Positions 36,372 through 45,774 of a DNA stretch of 64,000 nucleotides are shown here, one piece after another. The position numbers were made by a program, and so were the translations under genes. Each line of letters begins with the position of its first letter. The first letter of the stretch is position 1. The notes under the pieces were generated by a model, which worked only from the letters and a program-made list of their open reading frames with translations, made no database searches and was not told the DNA's origin. Origin of the DNA: Corynebacterium marinum DSM 44953 (lineage in GTDB: Bacteria; Actinomycetota; Actinomycetes; Mycobacteriales; Mycobacteriaceae); the NCBI RefSeq assembly GCF_000835165.1, contig NZ_CP007790.1:868001-932000 (forward strand), given 5' to 3'.

Positions 36372-37976
36372 GTGAAAGCCCGCTTCCTTCCCGCTGTCCT
36401 CCTCGCGGCGGCATTGTCCTCCTGCGCCGCCAACCCTGGCCCGCCGCCGGTGGAGGAAGCCGCCCCCAGCCCGGAGCCCACCTCCTCCAGCGCCGTCCCC
36501 ACGACCACGTCCTCGCGGGCCGACGAGGTGATCAACGTGGGGGTCGATCCGCTGCCGGCCGGGTTCAACCCGCACCTGCAGTCCGACGATTCCACCCTCA
36601 CCCGTTCCCTGGCCGCGTTGACTCTGCCCAGCGCCTTCCGCGACGGTGCGGTGGACGGGGACCTGCTGGTCTCCGCCGAACTGGTCGAACCGGAGCCCAT
36701 GGCGGGGGAGACGGTCGCCCAGACCGTCCGGTACGTCATCGCCCCGGAGGCGCAGTGGTCGGACGGCACGCCCATCACCGGAGCCGACTTCCGCTATCTG
36801 TGGCAGGGCATGATCAACACTCCCGGCACCATCGGTTCGGCCCCCTACCGGGAGATCACCGCGATCCGCACCAGCCCCGACGGCCGCACGGTGGACGTGG
36901 ACTTCGTCACCGTCGTCGCGAACTGGCAGCAGCTGTTCCGCCACTTGCTGCCCGGCCACCTCCTGCAGGTGGACGCCGGCGATTTCGACACGGCGTTCGT
37001 CGATGATCTGCCCGCCTCCGGGGGCCGCTACATGATCAGCGCGGTCGACCGTTCCCGCGGCGTCGTCACCGTCAACCGCAACGACCGTTTCTGGGGTCAG
37101 GACCCCGCAGCGACGGACCGCGTCACCTTCCGGGAGATCCGCTCCGTCACGCAGGGGGTGGAACAGCTGCGCACGGGACAGGTCAGCTTCCTCGACGTCG
37201 TCCCGGCGGAGACCTCCTTCGACGCCTATTCACTCATGCTCGACACCCAGGTGCGCACCCTGGACCAGCCCCGCGAGCTCACGTTGTCGATGTCCACCAC
37301 CTCGCCGCTGCTCCAGGACCAGGCGGTGCGCGCGGAACTGCATTCGCTTCTCGACGTCCCCCTCATCGCCCGGCTCGCCGCCGGCCGCTCCGCCGACCTT
37401 CGGGTCCCCCCGCACACGCAGGCGCGTAATCCGGAGGAGGGCCCGCCCGCGTTGCTGCCCGGCCTGACCGGGGAGGAGGGGCGTCCCCTGCGGCTGGGAG
37501 TGAACCCCGCCGACGACTCCGCAGTCGCCGCCGGGCGGAGCATCGTCGACCTGCTCTCCCGGTTCGGCGTCGCAGCGGAGGTGACCACCACCGACCTCGG
37601 CGACCTCGCCGGCAACCTCCTCCCCGCGGGGAGGGTGGACGCAGTCATCGCCTGGGAAGGCAGCTCCGGCGGTCCGCTGGAGATGGCCGACCAGTGGCTT
37701 TGCCCGCCGGACCCGGACACCCCGCGGGCGGGCAACCTGTCCGGCTACTGCACCCCGGAGACCGACGCCATGGCGCGTTCCCTGCTCAGCGGGGAAACGC
37801 CGGCACCGGAGGGGCAGGCGTTCTTCGCCGGGCAGAACGCCCGGGAGCACGTGCGCGTCCCCTTGCTGGGGGAGCGGCGGGTGCTGGTGCTGGGCGAAGG
37901 TATCGTGGGTCCGGACCCGGATCTTGACAACTGGACCGCCGGCATATCGACGGTCGCGAGCTGGAGGAAGCAATGA
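36372..37976 (+). CDS. lpqW: LpqW-type lipoprotein (family 5 substrate-binding fold)
   Basis: 534 residues. Lipoprotein signal VKARFLPAVLLAAALSSC with lipidated Cys18, then a Pro/Ser/Thr linker and an SBP family-5 fold (NVGVDPLPAGFNPHL; EAQWSDGTPITGADFRYLW). Position between typA and mshB equals that of mycobacterial lpqW, whose product directs polyprenyl-mannose flow in PIM/lipomannan synthesis and has lost peptide transport. No permease or ATPase is adjacent, which fits. CATAAT at 36360-36365 is six bases before GTG and there is no SD, so a leaderless mRNA is very likely. mshB overlaps its stop by ATGA. Confidence 0.78.
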   Translation: MKARFLPAVLLAAALSSCAANPGPPPVEEAAPSPEPTSSSAVPTTTSSRADEVINVGVDPLPAGFNPHLQSDDSTLTRSLAALTLPSAFRDGAVDGDLLVSAELVEPEPMAGETVAQTVRYVIAPEAQWSDGTPITGADFRYLWQGMINTPGTIGSAPYREITAIRTSPDGRTVDVDFVTVVANWQQLFRHLLPGHLLQVDAGDFDTAFVDDLPASGGRYMISAVDRSRGVVTVNRNDRFWGQDPAATDRVTFREIRSVTQGVEQLRTGQVSFLDVVPAETSFDAYSLMLDTQVRTLDQPRELTLSMSTTSPLLQDQAVRAELHSLLDVPLIARLAAGRSADLRVPPHTQARNPEEGPPALLPGLTGEEGRPLRLGVNPADDSAVAAGRSIVDLLSRFGVAAEVTTTDLGDLAGNLLPAGRVDAVIAWEGSSGGPLEMADQWLCPPDPDTPRAGNLSGYCTPETDAMARSLLSGETPAPEGQAFFAGQNAREHVRVPLLGERRVLVLGEGIVGPDPDLDNWTAGISTVASWRKQ

Positions 37977-38890
37977 CCCCCCGTGATCTCGTCGGCTACC
38001 GCGTGGTCGCCGTCCACGCACATCCCGACGATGAGGCCATCACCACCGGTGGCTCCCTGTTCGACCTGGCCCGGCGCGGCGCCGACGTGCTGGTCGTGAC
38101 CTGCACCCTGGGGGAGGAGGGCGAGGTCATCGGCGCACCCTTCGCCCACCTCACCAACGACTACGCCGACCAGCTCGGCGGATTCCGCGTCGCGGAACTC
38201 ACCCGCGCCCTGTCGATCCTCGGGGTCCGCGGCCGCTTCCTCGGCGGCGCGGGCCGCTTCCGGGATTCCGGCATGGCGGGCAGCCCGGCGCACGAGAACC
38301 CGCGGGCCTTCGTCAACTCCGGCGCGGAGGCCGTCGACCTGCTCGCCGGCATTCTCAAGGTCGAGCGACCCCACCTGGTGATCACGTACGGGCCCGACGG
38401 CGGTTACGGGCACCCCGACCACATCCGCGCGCACGAGATCACCCACGCCGCGGCGCGGCGGGTCGACGTCCCCCGCATCCTGTGGACCGTCAATGACCTC
38501 GCCGAGACCGCCGCCGGCGTCCGGGACATCACGCTGGTGCCGGGGGGCTGGAGTCTGCCGGACGAGGACTACCTGGCGAATCAGGGCGTCGGGAAGCATG
38601 ATCTGGCGATCGACCTGGACGATGCCGCCCTGGCCGCCAAGCGTGAGGCCATGCGCGCGCACGCCACCCAGATCTGGTTCGCGGACGGCTCGGTGTCGGC
38701 CACGAACCCGCAGGCGGCCTGGGGGCAGGGACGCCATCCGGTGTGGGCTCTGTCGAACCTCCTGGCCCAGCCGCTGCTCTCCTGCGAGCACTACCAGCTG
38801 GCGGCCGGCGAGCTGCCGGAGGCGGATCTGCTCGGCGGGCCGGGACTTCTCGACGGGATCCCCCGCGACCCGGCCGAGGGGAAGGCATGA
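37973..38890 (+). CDS. mshB: MshB, GlcNAc-Ins deacetylase of mycothiol synthesis
   Basis: 305 residues. The zinc-binding LmbE-type motif HAHPDDEAITTGG is at residues 15-27 and the second metal His is in YGHPDHIRAHE (about residue 141). LGEEGEVIGAPFAHL and AVRDITLVPGGW-like blocks match MshB. It removes the acetyl group from GlcNAc-inositol in the second committed step to mycothiol, the actinobacterial thiol buffer, in the cytoplasm. It overlaps the lpqW stop (ATGA) and is overlapped by the next gene in the same manner. Confidence 0.93.
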   Translation: MTPRDLVGYRVVAVHAHPDDEAITTGGSLFDLARRGADVLVVTCTLGEEGEVIGAPFAHLTNDYADQLGGFRVAELTRALSILGVRGRFLGGAGRFRDSGMAGSPAHENPRAFVNSGAEAVDLLAGILKVERPHLVITYGPDGGYGHPDHIRAHEITHAAARRVDVPRILWTVNDLAETAAGVRDITLVPGGWSLPDEDYLANQGVGKHDLAIDLDDAALAAKREAMRAHATQIWFADGSVSATNPQAAWGQGRHPVWALSNLLAQPLLSCEHYQLAAGELPEADLLGGPGLLDGIPRDPAEGKA

Positions 38891-39282
38891 GCGGGGAGCG
38901 GATCGTGCGCACCGACTTCAGCCGCGGCGAAGCCGTCGGCGGCCTGGTGTGGCTGTCCGTCGCGGCGCTGATCTCGGTGCTGCTGGAGGTGGTCTACCTG
39001 GGCACCTGGGTGACCCTGCCCGGCGGGGCGCAACTGGCGGTGCCCTACACCATCGTCATCGCGTTCCTGTTCAACATGGTGCTCACGCGGACCGCCCAGT
39101 TGTGGAGTCCGAACCCGACCGTCGCTGGGGTGCCGCTGTATGTGTGGATCGTCGGTTACCTGGCGCTCATGTTCGGCGTTGAAGTGACGGGGGATCAGCT
39201 GGTGGGGAGTAATATTCGTAGTGTGCTGCTTCTTTTCGCAGGTCTGGCCGGGGGCGTCTGGCCCCTCGTGCGGGGAAAGTGA
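38887..39282 (+). CDS. Conserved membrane protein of the mshB locus (Rv1171-like)
   Basis: 131 residues with four hydrophobic segments: VWLSVAALISVLLEVVYLGTW, TIVIAFLFNMVLTRTAQLW, VWIVGYLALMFGVEV and LLLFAGLAGGVWPLV. It overlaps mshB by ATGA. A protein of this kind sits at the same place beside mshB in mycobacteria. The function is unknown. The stop TGA is followed at once by CATACT, a candidate -10 for fdxC. Confidence 0.75.
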   Translation: MSGERIVRTDFSRGEAVGGLVWLSVAALISVLLEVVYLGTWVTLPGGAQLAVPYTIVIAFLFNMVLTRTAQLWSPNPTVAGVPLYVWIVGYLALMFGVEVTGDQLVGSNIRSVLLLFAGLAGGVWPLVRGK

Positions 39283-39327
39283 CATACTGGACTGCGACAT
39301 TCGATCACCCCAGGAGTACCCGACACC

Positions 39328-39651
39328 ATGACATACATCATTGCCCAGCCCTGCGTCGATGTCCTCGACCGCTCGTGCGTGGAGGAATGCCCGGTCGACT
39401 GCATCTACGAGGGCAAGCGGATGCTCTACATCCACCCCGACGAGTGCGTCGACTGTGGAGCCTGCGAGCCGGCCTGCCCGGTGGAGGCGATCTTCTACGA
39501 GGACGACGTCCCCGAGGAGTGGGACAAATACTACGACGCCAACGTCGGTTTCTTCGACGACCTGGGCTCCCCGGGCGGCGCCGCCAAGACCGGCGTCCAG
39601 ACCTTCGACCACCCCTTCGTGGCCGCGCTGCCGCCGCAGAACCAGGAATAG
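39328..39651 (+). CDS. fdxC: Ferredoxin FdxC (3Fe-4S/4Fe-4S type)
   Basis: 107 residues. Cysteines: [17 protein letters not shown] for the first cluster and [12 protein letters not shown] for the second, matching the seven-iron ferredoxins of actinobacteria. The C-terminal tail ([18 protein letters not shown]) is also characteristic. It carries electrons in the cytoplasm; partners are unknown. A -10-like CATACT (39283-39288) and an SD AGGAG, 11 nt from the ATG, precede it. dapC starts 3 nt after the stop, so both are in one transcript. Confidence 0.95.
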   Translation: MTYIIAQPCVDVLDRSCVEECPVDCIYEGKRMLYIHPDECVDCGACEPACPVEAIFYEDDVPEEWDKYYDANVGFFDDLGSPGGAAKTGVQTFDHPFVAALPPQNQE

Positions 39652-39654
39652 CCG

Positions 39655-40767
39655 ATGGCACGTACGCCGTTGGGGAACCGCCTGCCCGATTTCCCGTGGG
39701 ACACCCTGGCCACGGCGAAGGAACGCGCCCAGGCTCATCCCGGCGGGATCGTCGACCTGTCGGTGGGTACCCCTGTCGACCCCGTTGCCCCGGGAATCCA
39801 GCTGGCGCTGGCCGAGGCTGCCGCGGAATCCGGGTACCCGCAGACAGCAGGCACCCCGGAACTCCGGGTGGTGATCGCCGCGGCGCTGGGGCGCCGCTAC
39901 GGCATGGCCGGCCTGACCCCCGACGCCGTGCTGCCGGTGATCGGCACCAAAGAGGCCATCGCGCTGCTGCCGACTCTGCTCGGCATCCGCGGCGGGTTCG
40001 TGGTCATCCCCGAGGTCGCCTACCCCACCTACGAGGTGGCGTCGCTGCTCGGCGGGAACCGTGTCCTGCGGGCTGACTCGCTGCTGCAGATTGGCCCGGA
40101 GAAGCCGGACCTGCTCTTCCTCAACTCGCCCGGCAACCCGACCGGGAAGGTGCTGGGCGTCGACCACCTGCGCAAGGTTGTCGCATGGGCCCGCGAACGC
40201 GGCGTCATCGTCGCCTCCGACGAGTGCTACCTCGGACTGGGCTGGGACGACGACCACGAGCCGGTGTCGATCCTCGACCCCCGCGTCTGCGACGGCGACC
40301 ACACCGGCCTCATCGCCATCCACTCCCTGTCGAAGTCCTCGAACCTCGCCAGCTACCGCGGCGGGTACCTCGCCGGCGACCCCCCCCTCATCGCCGAGCT
40401 GCTCGGGGTGCGCAAGCACGCCGGCCTCATGGTTCCCGGTCCCATCCAGGCGGCCATGGTGGCGGCGCTGACGGACGACGACCAGGAGCAGGCCCAGAAG
40501 CTGCGTTACGCACACCGTCGCGCCGCGTTGCTGCGGGCCCTGATCGGCGCCGGCTTCACCGTGGACGACTCGGAGGCCGGCCTCTACCTCTGGGCCACCC
40601 GCGGCGAGAACTGCCGCGCGACAGTGGACGCCCTGGCCGAACTGGGAATTCTCGTCGCTCCCGGCGACTTCTACGGCCCCCGTGGCGAGAAGCACATCCG
40701 CATGGCGCTCACCGGCACCGACGAGCGTATCGACGCCGCCGTCGAACGCCTCGCCAGCCTTGCCTGA
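39655..40767 (+). CDS. dapC: N-succinyldiaminopimelate aminotransferase DapC
   Basis: 370 residues, fold-type I PLP enzyme. The PLP lysine is in SLSKSSNLASYRGGYLAG; the Asn and Asp that contact PLP are in NSPGNPTGKVLG and SDECYLGLG; the Arg near the C-terminus is in EKHIRMALTG. DapC gives N-succinyl-LL-diaminopimelate in the lysine and peptidoglycan pathway, using glutamate. dapD and dapE lie within 6 kb, so the succinylase branch is encoded together here. It directly follows fdxC, as in related genomes. Its stop overlaps the TTG start of the next gene. Confidence 0.93.
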   Translation: MARTPLGNRLPDFPWDTLATAKERAQAHPGGIVDLSVGTPVDPVAPGIQLALAEAAAESGYPQTAGTPELRVVIAAALGRRYGMAGLTPDAVLPVIGTKEAIALLPTLLGIRGGFVVIPEVAYPTYEVASLLGGNRVLRADSLLQIGPEKPDLLFLNSPGNPTGKVLGVDHLRKVVAWARERGVIVASDECYLGLGWDDDHEPVSILDPRVCDGDHTGLIAIHSLSKSSNLASYRGGYLAGDPPLIAELLGVRKHAGLMVPGPIQAAMVAALTDDDQEQAQKLRYAHRRAALLRALIGAGFTVDDSEAGLYLWATRGENCRATVDALAELGILVAPGDFYGPRGEKHIRMALTGTDERIDAAVERLASLA

Positions 40768-41599
40768 CGCCCCGATACCCGCCCGGGAAGGCATCTCCCC
40801 GCAGCGGGTCGTCCTCCGCGGCACCGTCCCCGCCGACCGTCCCTACTGGGCGGGCGCGGCGGGGGACTCACCCTTCCCGTTCGGTCAGCCGCTGATACCG
40901 GGCACGGTGCTGGACCGGCCGGTGCCCGCCTGGTTCCACCCCCCGGTCCCCGAGGAATCCGCGATTCCGTTCAGGCATTCCGTGGTGTTCGAGGACCGGG
41001 ACCTGATCGTGGTGGACAAGCCGGGGTTTGTGCCGTCGACAAGCAACGGCCGCATCGTGCGGGAGACGATCCAGACCCGGCTGCGTCTTTCCTACGGCGA
41101 GGATGAGATCGTCCCCCTGCACCGCCTGGACCGGCTGACCTCCGGGATCCTCGTATGCTCCCGGCGGCGCGAAACCCGCGGCGCTTACCAGCGGCTCTTC
41201 CAGGACCGTCTGGTGGACAAGTGGTACGTGGCCCGGGTCAGTGGCCGGGTGACGGTGGGGGAGGACTGGGAGCTCGTCGAGCTGCCGCTGCTCAAGGAGC
41301 GGGGGCATCGGCAGGTCCGGGTGGCGGACGGCGGGGTTGAGACGCGGACCTGGCTGCGCCGCACCGGCGACGACGAGGTGGAGGTGCGGCCCGTCACGGG
41401 GTACACCCATCAGATCCGGGTGGTCCTCAGCTATCTGGGGATGCCGATCCTCGGCGATGACACCTACCCCGTGGACCGCGGGCTGGACCTCCGTGACTTC
41501 TCCTCTCCGCTGCAGCTCCGCGCGGTGTCGATCAGTTTCCCCGACCCTTTCAGCGGAGTACGACGCGCCTTCCACGTTCCCGCCGGGGGCGGACGCTAA
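40760..41599 (+). CDS. RluA-family pseudouridine synthase
   Basis: 279 residues if the TTG at 40760 is used; it overlaps the dapC stop in TTGCCTGA and no other start codon is available before the domain. The catalytic Asp motif is HRLDRLTSGILV (about residue 131). VVDKPGFVPSTSNG precedes it and EVRPVTGYTHQIRV follows, all RluA hallmarks. The N-terminal 70 residues contain a short Pro/Arg-rich extension (PDAPIPAREGISPQRVVLRG). The target uridine (rRNA or tRNA) cannot be read from sequence. Likely translationally coupled to dapC. Confidence 0.85.
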   Translation: MPDAPIPAREGISPQRVVLRGTVPADRPYWAGAAGDSPFPFGQPLIPGTVLDRPVPAWFHPPVPEESAIPFRHSVVFEDRDLIVVDKPGFVPSTSNGRIVRETIQTRLRLSYGEDEIVPLHRLDRLTSGILVCSRRRETRGAYQRLFQDRLVDKWYVARVSGRVTVGEDWELVELPLLKERGHRQVRVADGGVETRTWLRRTGDDEVEVRPVTGYTHQIRVVLSYLGMPILGDDTYPVDRGLDLRDFSSPLQLRAVSISFPDPFSGVRRAFHVPAGGGR

Positions 41600-41638
41600 A
41601 GTAAAAGGTCAACCATCAGCCGAAGTGAAAGAGGTTCC

Positions 41639-42217
41639 GTGAGTTCCGAAGGCACACGGGGCAGAAGCCGGGCCTACGCCAGACTCCGGGGCACCGCCCG
41701 CCAGTTCCTCATGTTCGGCATCGTCGGCGGGTCCGGCACCCTGGTCAACCTGGCGGTCAGTGTCCTGGCGAAGAAGTTCGCCGGCTGGAGCGCCGGTATC
41801 TCCGAATACGACGTCTTCCTGAACCTGCTCGGCACGGAATACAACATCCGCTGGTTCAACGTCTTCATGGCCGTGGCCTTTCTGGTGGCCAACACCTGGA
41901 ACTACCAGCTCAACCGCAGCTGGACCTTCCGCGGCTACTCCCAGCGCAGCTGGTGGCGCGGTTTCTTCCCGTTTTTGTTCACCGGTATCGGTGCCTTCCT
42001 GGTCAGCCAGGTCGTGGCGACGCTGCTGATGAACCCGAGCTCGCCGATCGCCCTGTCTCCCGAGCTTTTCGACGACTCCACCGGCCTGCGCACCAAGTTC
42101 TACTGGGCGACCGCCATTTCGATCATCGTGGCCATGCCCGTCAACTTCCTGGTGAACAAGTTCTGGGCGTTCCGGAAACCCAAGGTCCGGATCGTGGCGG
42201 CGGAGGGACCCGAGTAG
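41639..42217 (+). CDS. GtrA-family membrane protein
   Basis: 192 residues with four membrane helices. The opening FLMFGIVGGSGTLVNLAVSVLAKK and AFLVANTWNYQLNRSWTF are the family's signatures. GtrA proteins are thought to move polyprenyl-linked sugars across the membrane during cell-wall polysaccharide or arabinogalactan-type synthesis. AGAGG precedes the GTG. It stands alone between the pseudouridine synthase and dapD (convergent). Downstream, a run of nine G (42250-42258) occurs. Confidence 0.87.
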   Translation: MSSEGTRGRSRAYARLRGTARQFLMFGIVGGSGTLVNLAVSVLAKKFAGWSAGISEYDVFLNLLGTEYNIRWFNVFMAVAFLVANTWNYQLNRSWTFRGYSQRSWWRGFFPFLFTGIGAFLVSQVVATLLMNPSSPIALSPELFDDSTGLRTKFYWATAISIIVAMPVNFLVNKFWAFRKPKVRIVAAEGPE

Positions 42218-42377
42218 AAAAAATGTTCTCAATCGGGGAGCTTCATCCCGGGGGGGGGATAGGTGGAACTGGTCCCAGCGGACCGTCGACCTGTCCGCCG
42301 CCACCTGCTACGGGGCGGGCCTGCGGCAGTAAGAATGAGGAACAGACCGGACCAGGAGCCAGCACCGGCATGACCGC

Positions 42378-43349
42378 CTAGTTGTCGTGCAGCTGGGAGT
42401 TCAATTCCACGAGCCGCGACTCGATCGGGGTGGCCTCCACGGCGCCGTTGAGGGAGTTGCGGCGGTAGAGGATGCCGTCCGCGCCGGAGAGCTCGGCCGC
42501 CTTGATTCGGGTTCCGTTGGCGACATCCGCGTGGCGCGCGACGTCACCGAACACGGACACCTTGGTGCCGGCCGTGACGTAGAGGCCGGCCTCGACGATG
42601 CAGTTGTCGCCGAGGGAGATACCGATACCTGAGTTTGCGCCCAGGAGGCAGCGCTCGCCGATGGAGATGACCTCCTTGCCGCCGCCGGAGAGGGTGCCCA
42701 TGATGGAGGCGCCGCCGCCGATGTCGGTCCCGTCGCCGATGACGACACCCGAGGAGATGCGCCCCTCCACCATGGAGACGCCGAGGGTGCCGGCGTTGTA
42801 GTTGACGAAGCCTTCGTGCATGACGGTGGTTCCCTCCGCCAGGTAGGCGCCCAGGCGGACACGGTCAGCGTCGGCGATACGCACCCCGGATGGGACCACG
42901 TAGTCCACCATGCGGGGGAACTTGTCCACCGAGTAGACGGTGACCGGCCCGCGTGCGGTGAGCCGGCCGCGGACCATCTGGAAGTCGGCGACCGCGCACG
43001 GACCGTAGTTGGTCCACACCACGTTGGCCAGCAGGTCGAACACCCCGTCGAGGTTCACGGCGTGGGGGAGGACCAGCCGGTGGGAGAGGAGGTGGAGCCG
43101 CAGATACGCGTCGTAGGTGTCGACGGGCGCATCCGAGAGGGAGGCGATGGAGGTGGTCACCGCGATGCGGGCGACGCCGCGGTCATTGTCGGGGCCGACG
43201 AGCGCGGCGAACTGCTGCGGGGACTGCGCCAGGCGTTCCGTGCCGGAGGACAAGGGGTCGTCCGACAGTTTCGGCGCGGGGAACCAGACGTCGAGAACGG
43301 TTCCCTCGTGCGTGATGGTGGCCAGTCCGCGTGCGCTAGCTGAAGTCAT
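42378..43349 (-). CDS. dapD: Tetrahydrodipicolinate N-succinyltransferase DapD
   Basis: 323 residues. The N-terminal half holds [17 protein letters not shown] and [22 protein letters not shown]. The left-handed beta-helix follows with the actinobacterial active-site stretch [18 protein letters not shown] and [20 protein letters not shown]. The enzyme succinylates tetrahydrodipicolinate with succinyl-CoA for diaminopimelate and lysine. Its ATG overlaps the stop of the upstream amino-acid permease by 4 bp, so expression is coupled. A related but diverged copy lies at 44746-45708. Confidence 0.95.
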   Translation of the reverse strand: MTSASARGLATITHEGTVLDVWFPAPKLSDDPLSSGTERLAQSPQQFAALVGPDNDRGVARIAVTTSIASLSDAPVDTYDAYLRLHLLSHRLVLPHAVNLDGVFDLLANVVWTNYGPCAVADFQMVRGRLTARGPVTVYSVDKFPRMVDYVVPSGVRIADADRVRLGAYLAEGTTVMHEGFVNYNAGTLGVSMVEGRISSGVVIGDGTDIGGGASIMGTLSGGGKEVISIGERCLLGANSGIGISLGDNCIVEAGLYVTAGTKVSVFGDVARHADVANGTRIKAAELSGADGILYRRNSLNGAVEATPIESRLVELNSQLHDN

Positions 43350-44734
43350 GGACGAGAGGATACCCGACGTCCTGCCCTACGGCTGACATTGGCAAGCAGC
43401 ACCAGCACACCGGTCACCACGGCGACGGAGATGACCTGGGACCGGGCGGCGTCGTCGAAAAGCATGAGGAGCACCAGGCCCCACAGGGAGGCCATGGTCG
43501 CCCAACCGAGCCAGGGCCAGCCCCACATCCGGACCGTCGAGACCTCGCCGAGCCGTTCCAGCTCGGGGTGGAGGCGCAGGTAGGAGGCGGTGATCATGAT
43601 CCAGATGACGATGAGGCAGCCGCCGACGGCGTTGAGCAGGAACGTCAGCAGACCCTCTGGATTCCAGAACTGCAGACCCACGGACGCGAAGGCGAAGAAC
43701 ATGGAGAGCACGACGGAGTTGATCGGCACGGACTCCCGGTTCGTCACCGAGAAGATGCGGGGGGCGTCGTCGTCGAGCGCGAGGGAGTGGACGAGCCGGG
43801 ACGTGCCGTAGATCTGGGCGTTGAAGGCGGAGAGGAGCGCCAGGACGATGACGGCCTCCATGAAGCCGACCACGCCGGGCAGGTTGGCCATGGACAGGAC
43901 AGCGGTGAACGGGGACTCCGCGGCGGTGTCCGCGCCGCCGAGCTGCTCGTAGGGCAGCAGGAGGGTGATCACCAGGACCGAGCCGAGGTAGAAGACCGAG
44001 ATTCGCCAAATGACGGACCGCACCGCGACGGCGATCGCCGACTGCGGGTTCTCCGACTCCGCCGCGGCGATGGTGACCAGCTCGATGCCGCCGAAGGCGA
44101 AGGCCACCGCCAGCATGCCCGCGGCGAGACCGGGCCAGCCGTTGGGCATGAAGCCCTGGTCGCCGACGAAATTGTCCAGCCCGATGTAGGTGGAACCAGG
44201 CAGCAGGCCGAAGACCAGCCCCACGCCGACGATGAGGAAGCCGATGATCACCGCCACCTTGATGAAGGCGAACCAGAACTCGAACTCGCCGAATCCGCGG
44301 ACCTTGGCGAAGTTGACCACCGCGAAGAACACCACCGCCACCAGCGCGGGAATCCAGGGGTCGATCCCGAACCAGGAGCCCATGATGGCGGCGGCGCCGG
44401 TCATCTCGGCGCCCATCACCATGACGAGCATGAACCAGTACAGCCAGCCGAGGGTGAAGCCCGCCCATTGGCCGAAAGCCTGCCGGCTGTAGGTGGAGAA
44501 GGAACCCGACGAGGGCCTGGCGGCGGCCATCTCGCCGAGCATCTGCATGACCATGACGACGATCGCGCCGGCCGCCATGTAGGCCAGCAGGATGGCGGGG
44601 CCCGCTGTGCGGATGCCCACGCCCGTGCCGAGGAAGAGCCCGGCGCCGATCGCGGAGCCGAGGCCCATCATGGTCAGGTGCCGGGTTTTCAGTCCCGATC
44701 CGAGTTGAGTCTGTTGCGCTGATCCAGTGGTCAT
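43346..44734 (-). CDS. APC-family amino-acid permease (AroP/GabP-like)
   Basis: 462 residues, twelve hydrophobic segments. The N-terminal block [24 protein letters not shown] and [20 protein letters not shown] are typical of the aromatic/GABA-type amino-acid permeases. Such proteins import amino acids with protons. The stop overlaps the dapD start in ATGA, so import and DapD are made from one message. The substrate is not determinable. The ATG at 44734 was picked as the first that fits the family's N-terminus; the SD is weak. Confidence 0.85.
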   Translation of the reverse strand: MTTGSAQQTQLGSGLKTRHLTMMGLGSAIGAGLFLGTGVGIRTAGPAILLAYMAAGAIVVMVMQMLGEMAAARPSSGSFSTYSRQAFGQWAGFTLGWLYWFMLVMVMGAEMTGAAAIMGSWFGIDPWIPALVAVVFFAVVNFAKVRGFGEFEFWFAFIKVAVIIGFLIVGVGLVFGLLPGSTYIGLDNFVGDQGFMPNGWPGLAAGMLAVAFAFGGIELVTIAAAESENPQSAIAVAVRSVIWRISVFYLGSVLVITLLLPYEQLGGADTAAESPFTAVLSMANLPGVVGFMEAVIVLALLSAFNAQIYGTSRLVHSLALDDDAPRIFSVTNRESVPINSVVLSMFFAFASVGLQFWNPEGLLTFLLNAVGGCLIVIWIMITASYLRLHPELERLGEVSTVRMWGWPWLGWATMASLWGLVLLMLFDDAARSQVISVAVVTGVLVLLANVSRRAGRRVSSRP

Positions 44735-44745
44735 ACCTGTAGACG

Positions 44746-45708
44746 TTAACCCCGGCTGCGGGGGTCCCCGAAACCGGGTGACTGCCAGGTGCGGCGCAGC
44801 ACGGGCTCCGAGTGTCCGACCTCGCGGCGCACTGACCAGTTGGACTGGCCGTTGAGGGAGGCCGCCGGGATGTGATGGCCGACGTCGGCGTCCCAGATCT
44901 GGGAGTCGATCTCGAGGACGATGTTCGCGCCGATGGAGCAGTTGTCGCCGATGCTCAGCCCCAGGACGCCCGAGGACACGCCGAAGCGGCAGTTCATTCC
45001 GACGGTCATGGGGTCGCGCAGTCCGTCGGAGCGGCGGCGGGACATGATGGCGGAGGAGAGGCCGACGTCGGTGTCCTCGCCGATGACAGTGGAGGAGGAC
45101 AGGCGGCCCTCGATGCGGGCGGCGCCGAGGGAGCCGGAGTTGAAGGAGACGTAACCCTCCCGCAGCACGCGTGTGCCCGGGGCGAGGTAGGCGCCCAGGC
45201 GGACCCGCTCCGCCTCGGCGATGTTGACGCCGGAGGGCACGACGTAGTCGACCATGCGGGGCAGCTTCTCTATCCCGTAGACGTGGATCAGCCCGCGGGA
45301 ACGCAGGGCGGTGCGGACGAACTCGAAATTGTCCGGGGTGCACGGACCCTTGTTGGTCCACACGACCGTGGACAAGCGGCGCAGGGAACCGTCCATGTTG
45401 AGCTCGAGGGGGCGGACGAGCCGGTGGGAGAGGAGGTGCAGCCGCAGGTAGACGTCGTGCGCGTCGATGGGGGAGGCCTGCAGGTCGGCGATGGTGGTCC
45501 GCACGGCGACCTGCTCCACCATCCGGTCCTCGTCGAGGAGGACGAGTTTGAGCATGCTGGCGGGGAGGTCGCGGGCGCCGAGGCGCTCCGTGCCGGGCAC
45601 GAGACCGGTGCCGTCGATCAACTCCGGCTCCGGGTACCAGGTGTCCAGGATCGTGCCGTCCATGGAGATGTTGGCGATTCCGACCGCGGTGGCTCCCTGA
45701 GTTGTCAT
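44746..45708 (-). CDS. Diverged DapD paralogue (succinyltransferase-like)
   Basis: 320 residues, clearly homologous to Dap[18 protein letters not shown] and [22 protein letters not shown] match almost word for word. The beta-helix differs: where DapD reads [13 protein letters not shown] and then a Gly-rich loop, this copy has [19 protein letters not shown], and the later beta-helix strands differ ([17 protein letters not shown]). The C-terminus is also changed ([14 protein letters not shown]). It may have a different acceptor or be regulatory. It is only 11 nt upstream of the permease-dapD pair, probably in one operon. AGTCTA (45717-45722; TAGACT on minus) lies 8 nt from the ATG, suggesting a leaderless start. 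Confidence 0.8.
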   Translation of the reverse strand: MTTQGATAVGIANISMDGTILDTWYPEPELIDGTGLVPGTERLGARDLPASMLKLVLLDEDRMVEQVAVRTTIADLQASPIDAHDVYLRLHLLSHRLVRPLELNMDGSLRRLSTVVWTNKGPCTPDNFEFVRTALRSRGLIHVYGIEKLPRMVDYVVPSGVNIAEAERVRLGAYLAPGTRVLREGYVSFNSGSLGAARIEGRLSSSTVIGEDTDVGLSSAIMSRRRSDGLRDPMTVGMNCRFGVSSGVLGLSIGDNCSIGANIVLEIDSQIWDADVGHHIPAASLNGQSNWSVRREVGHSEPVLRRTWQSPGFGDPRSRG

Positions 45709-45774
45709 ATCTACAGAGTCTACGGTGCTCAGATGTGCCCCACACATCGAGGTGAGGACGCTATCCTCGGAAAG
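45709..45774. promoter_or_regulatory. Divergent promoter region of dapD-paralogue operon and dapE
   Basis: Only 66 bp separate the two starts. The minus-strand -10 is TAGACT (45722-45717) and the plus-strand -10 is TATCCT (45762-45767), 7 nt before the dapE ATG. No SD is seen for either, so both transcripts are probably leaderless and share upstream control sequences. Confidence 0.55.

Noticed and set aside
35170-36375. Second 401-codon frame overlapping the MFS gene downstream of typA
   Set aside because: Arg/Pro/Gly-rich and soluble in character, whereas the frame starting at 35174 gives a proper twelve-helix MFS protein.
42223-42381. Small plus-strand gene after gtrA
   Set aside because: It has no ribosome site, reads through the G9 tract with Pro/Gly-rich residues, and runs into the end of convergent dapD.
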